Positions 59,153 to 64,000 of a stretch of DNA of 64,000 bases are shown here, piece by piece. The DNA lies in assembly GCF_000013645.1 (NCBI RefSeq), contig NC_007952.1:2294001-2358000 (forward strand), in the 5' to 3' direction. The position numbers were made by a program, and so were the translations under genes. Numbering within the stretch: position 1 is the first letter of the stretch; each line of letters opens with the position of its first letter. Below the pieces are notes generated by a model. It was not told the DNA's origin. It saw only the letters and a program-made list of their open reading frames with translations, and made no database searches. This DNA comes from Paraburkholderia xenovorans LB400 (GTDB lineage: Bacteria; Pseudomonadota; Gammaproteobacteria; Burkholderiales; Burkholderiaceae).

Positions 59153-60544
59153 ATGATTCCGATTTACCCCGATCATCCGCCGGGCGTCACCCGTATCGAC
59201 GACTTTCTGGTCGAAGACGCCGGACGCGGCGACTATCGCCTGCATCGCAGCGCGTTCACCGACCCTGCTCTGTTCGAACTCGAAATGCGCCACATCTTCG
59301 AGGGCAACTGGATCTATCTGGCGCACGAAAGCCAGATTCCGAACAACAACGACTACTACACCACTCACATGGGACGCCAGCCGGTCGTGATCGCGCGCAA
59401 CCGGCAAGGTGAGCTGAACGCATTCATCAATGCGTGCACGCATCGCGGCGCGATGCTGTGCCGCCACAAGCGCGGCAACAAAGCCACCTACACCTGCCCG
59501 TTTCACGGCTGGACTTTCAACAATAGCGGCAAGCTGCTGAAGGTGAAAGATCCGGAAGATGCAGGCTATCCCGACTGCTTCAACAAGGAAGGCTCGCACG
59601 ACCTGAAGAAGATCGCGCGCTTCCAGAGCTATCGCGGCTTTCTGTTCGGCAGCCTGAATGCCGACGTGTTGCCGCTGGAAGCATTTCTCGGCGAGGCCGC
59701 GCGCATCATCGACATGATCGTCGACCAGTCGGAAGACGGACTCGAAGTGCTGCGCGGCGCGTCGACGTATACGTATGAAGGCAACTGGAAGCTGCAAACC
59801 GAAAACGGCGCGGACGGCTATCACGTCTCCGCGGTTCACTGGAACTATGCCGCGACGACCAGCCACCGCAAGGAAGAAAACGCACGGGTCGATCAGGTCC
59901 GCGCAATGGACGCGGGCAACTGGGGCCGGCAAGGCGGCGGCTTCTACGCGTTCGAACATGGCCACATGCTGCTGTGGTCGCGCTGGGCCAATCCGGAAGA
60001 CCGTCCGAATTACAGCCAGCGTGACGCGTTCGCCGCGCGTTGCGGCAGCGAAACCGCCGACTGGATGATCCAGAACTCGCGCAACCTGTGCCTCTATCCA
60101 AACGTGTATCTGATGGACCAGTTCGGCTCGCAGATCCGCCTGCTGCGTCCCCTCTCCGTCGACAGAACGGAAGTGACGATCTATTGCATCGCGCCCAAGG
60201 GCGAATCGGCCGAGGCGCGTGCCCGCCGAATTCGCCAATACGAAGACTTCTTCAACGTGAGCGGCATGGCCACGCCCGACGATCTCGAAGAGTTTCGCGC
60301 ATGTCAGCAAGGCTATGCCGGCCGTGCGCTCGAATGGAACGACATGTGCCGTGGCGCGCGCCACTGGATCGAAGGTCCGGACGAGGCAGCGAGCCGGATC
60401 GGCCTGAAGCCGTTGATGAGCGGCGTCAAAACCGAGGACGAAGGCCTTTACACCGTGCAGCATCGCTATTGGGTCCAGACAATGAAACAGGCTTTGCAGC
60501 CGCCAGCGGCGCGCGCCGAATCCGCCGCAGGAGTCGATGCATGA
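59153..60544 (+). CDS. benA: Benzoate 1,2-dioxygenase large (alpha) subunit
   Basis: A 463-residue ring-hydroxylating dioxygenase alpha subunit. Rieske ligands: Cys95-x-His97 and Cys115-x2-His118 (ACTHRGAMLC, TCPFHGW). Mononuclear iron region: ENGADGYHVSAVHWNY with His224 and His229 and bridging Asp221. FEGNWIYLAHESQIP, LFGSLNADVLPLEAFLGEAARIIDMIVDQS and MATPDDLEEFRACQQGYAG agree closely with BenA as I remember it, rather than with AntA. CAGGAG precedes ATG 59153. It is the first gene of benABCD; benzoate becomes its cis-diol. Confidence 0.92.
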   Translation: MIPIYPDHPPGVTRIDDFLVEDAGRGDYRLHRSAFTDPALFELEMRHIFEGNWIYLAHESQIPNNNDYYTTHMGRQPVVIARNRQGELNAFINACTHRGAMLCRHKRGNKATYTCPFHGWTFNNSGKLLKVKDPEDAGYPDCFNKEGSHDLKKIARFQSYRGFLFGSLNADVLPLEAFLGEAARIIDMIVDQSEDGLEVLRGASTYTYEGNWKLQTENGADGYHVSAVHWNYAATTSHRKEENARVDQVRAMDAGNWGRQGGGFYAFEHGHMLLWSRWANPEDRPNYSQRDAFAARCGSETADWMIQNSRNLCLYPNVYLMDQFGSQIRLLRPLSVDRTEVTIYCIAPKGESAEARARRIRQYEDFFNVSGMATPDDLEEFRACQQGYAGRALEWNDMCRGARHWIEGPDEAASRIGLKPLMSGVKTEDEGLYTVQHRYWVQTMKQALQPPAARAESAAGVDA

Positions 60545-61032
60545 AGCCGCCCACCATCACCGCTCTCGAAGCGTTTCTCTATCGCGAAGCACGCCTGCTC
60601 GACGACGAGCAGTGGGACGACTGGCTCCAGTGCTATCACCCCGACGCGGTGCTCTGGATGCCATCGTGGGACGACGAGGACAAGCTCGTCACCGATCCGC
60701 AGACGGAAATCTCGCTGATCTATTACCCGAATCGCCAGGGGCTCGAAGACCGCGTGTTCCGCATCAAGACCGAGCGCTCGAGCGCGACGATGCCGGACAC
60801 ACGGACCAGTCACAACATCAGCAACGTGGAACTGGAGAGCGAACAGGACGGCGTGTGCACCGTGCGCTTCAACTGGCACACGCTGAGCCACCGGTACAAG
60901 ACGAATTACAGCTACTTCGGCATGTCGCGCTACGTGATCGACCTGTCGGGCGATGAGCCGCGGATTCTGAACAAGTACGTCGTGCTGAAGAACGACTACA
61001 TCAATCAGGTCATCGACATTTACCACATCTGA
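60541..61032 (+). CDS. benB: Benzoate 1,2-dioxygenase small (beta) subunit
   Basis: A 163-residue cone-shaped beta subunit: LEAFLYREARLLDDEQWDDWLQCYHPDAVLWMPSWDDED, IYYPNRQGLEDRVFRIKTERSSATMPDTRTSHNISNV and the C-terminal YVVLKNDYINQVIDIYHI. It starts in the ATGA overlap with benA, so the alpha3beta3 subunits are made together. Confidence 0.93.
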   Translation: MKPPTITALEAFLYREARLLDDEQWDDWLQCYHPDAVLWMPSWDDEDKLVTDPQTEISLIYYPNRQGLEDRVFRIKTERSSATMPDTRTSHNISNVELESEQDGVCTVRFNWHTLSHRYKTNYSYFGMSRYVIDLSGDEPRILNKYVVLKNDYINQVIDIYHI

Positions 61033-61056
61033 GTAGACGTGGTTCGGGAGCAGCCC

Positions 61057-62076
61057 ATGGAACATAGCATTGCACTTCAATTCGAAGACGGCGTGACCCG
61101 CTTCATCACCTGCCGCGACAACGAAACGCTGTCGGACGCGGCATATCGCCAGAAGGTCAACATTCCGCTCGACTGCCGCGACGGCGCGTGCGGCACGTGT
61201 CGCGGTTTCTGCGAATCCGGCCAGTACGATCTGCCCGCGTCGAGCTATATCGAAGACGCGCTCACCGCGGACGAAGCCGCCCAAGGCTACGTGCTCGCGT
61301 GTCAGACGCGGCCGCGCTCGGACTGCGTGATCCGCGTGCCGGCTTCTTCGGCGGCGTGCAAGACCGGCGTATCGAAGCATGCGGGCAAGCTGGCGGCGAT
61401 CGACAGACTCACCGACTCGACAATCCATTTTTCGATCGACGTGGACGAGCCGCAGCAATTGGGCTTTCTGCCGGGCCAATACGTGAACGTCGACATTCCG
61501 GACAGCGACACTTTCCGCTCATACTCTTTCAGTTCGGCGCCAGGCGCTGCGCAAGCCGCTTTCGTGGTCCGCAACGTGCCGGACGGCCGCATGAGCCGCT
61601 ATCTGTGCGAGCAGGCACAACCCGGCCAACGCATCACGTTTTCCGGTCCCTATGGCAGCTTCTATCTGCGCGAGCCGGTGCGGCCCGTGCTATTCCTCGC
61701 GGGCGGAACCGGCATTGCACCGTTTCTCTCGATGTTGCAGGTGCTGAGTGCAAGCGGCAGCCCGCAACCGGTGCGCATGGTCTATGGCGTCACGCACGAC
61801 AGAGACCTCGTAGGCACCGCGCAACTCGACGAAGCGCAACGCGCGATCGGGCAATTCGAATACCGCACCTGTGTGGCCGACGCCGCCAGCGACCACGCGC
61901 GCAAAGGCTACGTCACGCAGCATGTGGACCCTGCCTGGCTCAACGGCGGCGATGTCGATGTCTATCTGTGCGGCCCCGTTGCAATGGTCGACGCCGTGCA
62001 GACATGGTTGCGCGAGACGGGCATCACACCGGCGCATTTCTTCTATGAAAAGTTCTCGGCGAGTAACCTTGCGTGA
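61057..62076 (+). CDS. benC: Benzoate dioxygenase reductase
   Basis: A 339-residue one-chain electron carrier: plant-type [2Fe-2S] domain first (Cys40, Cys45, Cys48, Cys82), then FAD domain (FRSYSFSS about 153-160) and NADH domain (LFLAGGTGIAPFLSML, YLCGPVAMVDAVQTWL). It passes electrons from NADH to the BenAB Rieske centre. ATG 61057 with GGGAG upstream is preferred over the GTG six codons earlier. Confidence 0.93.
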   Translation: MEHSIALQFEDGVTRFITCRDNETLSDAAYRQKVNIPLDCRDGACGTCRGFCESGQYDLPASSYIEDALTADEAAQGYVLACQTRPRSDCVIRVPASSAACKTGVSKHAGKLAAIDRLTDSTIHFSIDVDEPQQLGFLPGQYVNVDIPDSDTFRSYSFSSAPGAAQAAFVVRNVPDGRMSRYLCEQAQPGQRITFSGPYGSFYLREPVRPVLFLAGGTGIAPFLSMLQVLSASGSPQPVRMVYGVTHDRDLVGTAQLDEAQRAIGQFEYRTCVADAASDHARKGYVTQHVDPAWLNGGDVDVYLCGPVAMVDAVQTWLRETGITPAHFFYEKFSASNLA

Positions 62077-62870
62077 TGACCATGACTTCGTCCAACAAAC
62101 GCTTCACTGAAAAAGTCGTGATCGTCACCGGCGCGGCGCAAGGTATCGGCCGTGGCGTTGCGCTGCGCGCGGCAGCCGAAGGCGCGATCGTCGTGCTCGC
62201 CGATCGCGCCGAACTCGTGCACGAAGTGGAGGCGGAGATCGCCGCGCTCGGCAGCCCCTCGCTCGCCGTGATCGCCGATCTGGAAACCTATGCCGGCGCG
62301 TGCAAGCTGATGCGGGCGGCGCTCGATGCCTTCGGCAAGATCGACGTGCTGATCAACAACGTGGGCGGCACGATCTGGGCCAAACCGTACGAAGAGTATG
62401 AGGAAGCGCAGATCGAAGCCGAAGTGCGCCGCTCGCTGTTCCCCACCTTGTGGAGCTGCCGTGCGGTGTTGCCCGCCATGATCGCGCAGCGGCGCGGCGC
62501 GATCGTCAATGTATCGTCGATTGCCACGCGCAGTATCTATCGCGTGCCTTATGCGGCGTCCAAAGGCGGTGTGAACGCGTTGACGGCCAGCCTCGCCTTC
62601 GAACATGCGGACGACGGCATTCGCGTGAACGCCGTCGCCACCGGCGGCACCGAAGCGCCGCCGCGCAAGGTGCCGCGCAATACCGCACCGCAGAGCGAAC
62701 AGGAAGCGCGCTGGTATCGAGGCATCGTCGATCAGACCATCGCTTCGAGTTTGATGCGCCGTTACGGCACCATCGATGAACAGGTCGGCGCGATTCTGTT
62801 TCTCGCCTCGGACGAGGCGTCGTACATCACCGGCACCGTGTTGCCGGCAGGCGGTGGCGATCTCGGGTAG
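62076..62870 (+). CDS. benD: Benzoate cis-diol dehydrogenase (SDR)
   Basis: A 264-residue short-chain dehydrogenase: cofactor motif VIVTGAAQGIGRGVALRAA, NNVGG, catalytic Ser-Tyr-Lys in VSSIATRSIYRVPYAASKGG. It oxidises 1,6-dihydroxycyclohexa-2,4-diene-1-carboxylate to catechol with loss of CO2. The start is ATG 62076 in TGATG (an in-frame GTG one codon earlier also overlaps). The end reads TGTVLPAGGGDLG. It faces the glycosyltransferase gene with only 13 bp between the stops. Confidence 0.92.
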   Translation: MTMTSSNKRFTEKVVIVTGAAQGIGRGVALRAAAEGAIVVLADRAELVHEVEAEIAALGSPSLAVIADLETYAGACKLMRAALDAFGKIDVLINNVGGTIWAKPYEEYEEAQIEAEVRRSLFPTLWSCRAVLPAMIAQRRGAIVNVSSIATRSIYRVPYAASKGGVNALTASLAFEHADDGIRVNAVATGGTEAPPRKVPRNTAPQSEQEARWYRGIVDQTIASSLMRRYGTIDEQVGAILFLASDEASYITGTVLPAGGGDLG

Positions 62871-62883
62871 CGCGGCGCGTGGG

Positions 62884-64000
62884 TCAGGTGGGCGCGCGGT
62901 CCGCGTCGGCGAACCGCTCCAAGCACGCCTGTCTCACCCGCTCGACCGGCATCGACCAATCTTCACCCGGCGCGCGGCGGAACAGGCGCAGCGTGTGCGG
63001 ATACCACGGCGAATCGCTGCGTTCATGCATCCAGCGCCAGTCGATATCTTTTTCCGGCAGCATCACCCAGCACGGTGTGCCGAGCGACGCGGCCAGATGC
63101 GCGGTGGACGTATCCACGGCAATCACCAGATCGAGTTGCGCGATGATCGCGGCACTGTCCGCGAAATCCGTCACGCGCGATCCAACGTCGAGCAGCGGCT
63201 GCCCGGCGGGAGGATGTCTCGCTTCTTCCTCGCCCTGTCCTTTCTGCAGACTCACGAAACTCACGCCGGGCACGCTCCAGAGCGGCGCCAGTATGGCGAG
63301 CGAGGGAATCGACCGGTTCGCGTCGTTGTGATGGTTTGCGTTGCCCTTCCACACCAGACCGATCTTGCGGCCGGGCGGCAGTGCATCCAGCAGCGACCGC
63401 CAGCGATCAATCAGCGACGGCTCCGCTGTGAGACGCACGGGGCGCGGAATCGTATCCACGCTCGTACGCAGATGCAGCGGCGCGCTCAGCAGGCTCGTCC
63501 AGCAGTCGTAAGCCGCCGGGTGTGCGCGAGCGGTGTCGTGATCGAGCACGGCATCCACACCGTCGACCCGACCCATCAGCCTGTGCAGCGAGGGCGCGCA
63601 TGCAAACGTGATGTGCGAGGCGCCCTGTGCCTTCAACAAGGCAAAATAGCGGCTGAACTGGATCATGTCGCCAAGGCCGTCTTCCTGCCACACCAGCAGG
63701 GACTTGCCGTCGAGCGGGCCGCCCTGCCATTGCGGACAGCCCAGCATCGAAGCGGTCCTGTAATGGACGAAGGCGCGCTGCTCGTAGCGGCACTCGTACA
63801 GGCGCCACCCCTCTTCGAAGCGGCCCATGCCGAGCAGCAGCACGGCCAGCCCGAATCTCGCGTCGCCGTAATCGGCACGTAAAGCGAGCGCCCGGCGATA
63901 CGCGTTTTCCGCCTCGGACAGTTGCATGAGCTGCGCCAACGCCGCGCCAAGGTTGTAGTGCGCCTCGGCCAGATCCGGGCACATGCGGAGCGCATGCCTG
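62884..64000 (-). CDS. TPR protein with glycosyltransferase-9-like domain, partial
   Basis: The gene runs off the right end; about 370 C-terminal residues are seen. The first about 60 visible residues are TPR repeats (AHYNLGAALAQLMQLSEAENAYRRALALRADYGDARFGLAVLLLGMGRFEEGWRLYE). Then follows a GT-B domain like ADP-heptose transferases: WQEDGLGDMIQFSRYFALL, IGLVWKGNANHHNDANRSIP, VIAVDTSTAHLAASLGTPCWVMLP, DWRWMHERSDSPWYPHTLRLFRR. It probably transfers a sugar to a protein or surface glycan. The upstream TPR number is unknown. Confidence 0.88.
   Translation of the reverse strand, partial: RHALRMCPDLAEAHYNLGAALAQLMQLSEAENAYRRALALRADYGDARFGLAVLLLGMGRFEEGWRLYECRYEQRAFVHYRTASMLGCPQWQGGPLDGKSLLVWQEDGLGDMIQFSRYFALLKAQGASHITFACAPSLHRLMGRVDGVDAVLDHDTARAHPAAYDCWTSLLSAPLHLRTSVDTIPRPVRLTAEPSLIDRWRSLLDALPPGRKIGLVWKGNANHHNDANRSIPSLAILAPLWSVPGVSFVSLQKGQGEEEARHPPAGQPLLDVGSRVTDFADSAAIIAQLDLVIAVDTSTAHLAASLGTPCWVMLPEKDIDWRWMHERSDSPWYPHTLRLFRRAPGEDWSMPVERVRQACLERFADADRAPT

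Overview
The window reads as a stretch of chromosome from a Paraburkholderia/Burkholderia-type beta-proteobacterium. The evidence is the high-GC coding sequence (with long antisense shadow frames), the Burkholderia-style gene sets (liu leucine operon, combined Puu/Spu polyamine cluster, DUF969-DUF979-DUF2891 trio, benABCD), and frequent GTG/TTG starts with 1-4 bp stop/start overlaps. I found no tRNA, rRNA, CRISPR, IS element or prophage. Genes run edge to edge.

Layout. 1-1.7 kb: the tail of an EAL-domain protein, a small DUF1488-like protein and a leaderless PhnD-like binding protein. 1.7-8.5 kb: leucine catabolism operon liuA-liuB-liuC-liuD (minus strand) with a divergent TetR regulator and two palindromic candidate operators between them. 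8.6-14.1 kb: DUF72 protein, DAHP synthase (TTG start), HU protein with a strong leader hairpin, a small exported protein, and a membrane GGDEF-EAL protein. 14.2-21.3 kb: DUF899 protein, LysR-MFS pair, AhpD-like enzyme, DedA-rhodanese fusion, and a MarR-MFS operon whose start codon is preceded by a 44-bp nearly perfect palindrome.

21.4-38.0 kb is the centrepiece, a polyamine uptake and breakdown region. On the minus strand lie puuR, puuC and speB. On the plus strand lie puuD, puuA, spuC, potF, potG, potH, potI, an outer-membrane porin and two tandem puuB-type oxidases, closed by a good terminator. It encodes both the gamma-glutamylated route (PuuABCD) and direct transamination (SpuC), together with ABC import and a porin that may be its outer-membrane entry point.

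38.3-41.0 kb: two coupled membrane proteins (DUF969, DUF979) plus DUF2891, probably an uncharacterised transport/enzyme system. 41-46 kb: PRC-barrel protein, DNA polymerase II (TTG start), LLM-class oxidoreductase. 45.4-49.2 kb: GST, a PNPOx-FNR-ferredoxin fusion and a LysR regulator, with a perfect 19-bp palindrome upstream. 49.5-55.3 kb: MocR regulator, DUF2970 protein, siroheme sulfite/nitrite reductase with its DUF934 partner, and an MFS transporter. 55.3-55.5 kb: a 50-bp-period array of REP-like palindromes. 55.7-58.0 kb: XRE/MmyB regulator, a carboxymuconolactone-decarboxylase-like protein lacking one active-site cysteine, and a small exported molybdopterin-fold protein. 58.1-62.9 kb: benzoate dioxygenase operon benABCD with a divergent BenM/CatM-type LysR gene and three ATAC-N7 boxes. 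The window ends inside a TPR-glycosyltransferase gene.

All functional names come from reading motifs and from recall of families; no database search was run.
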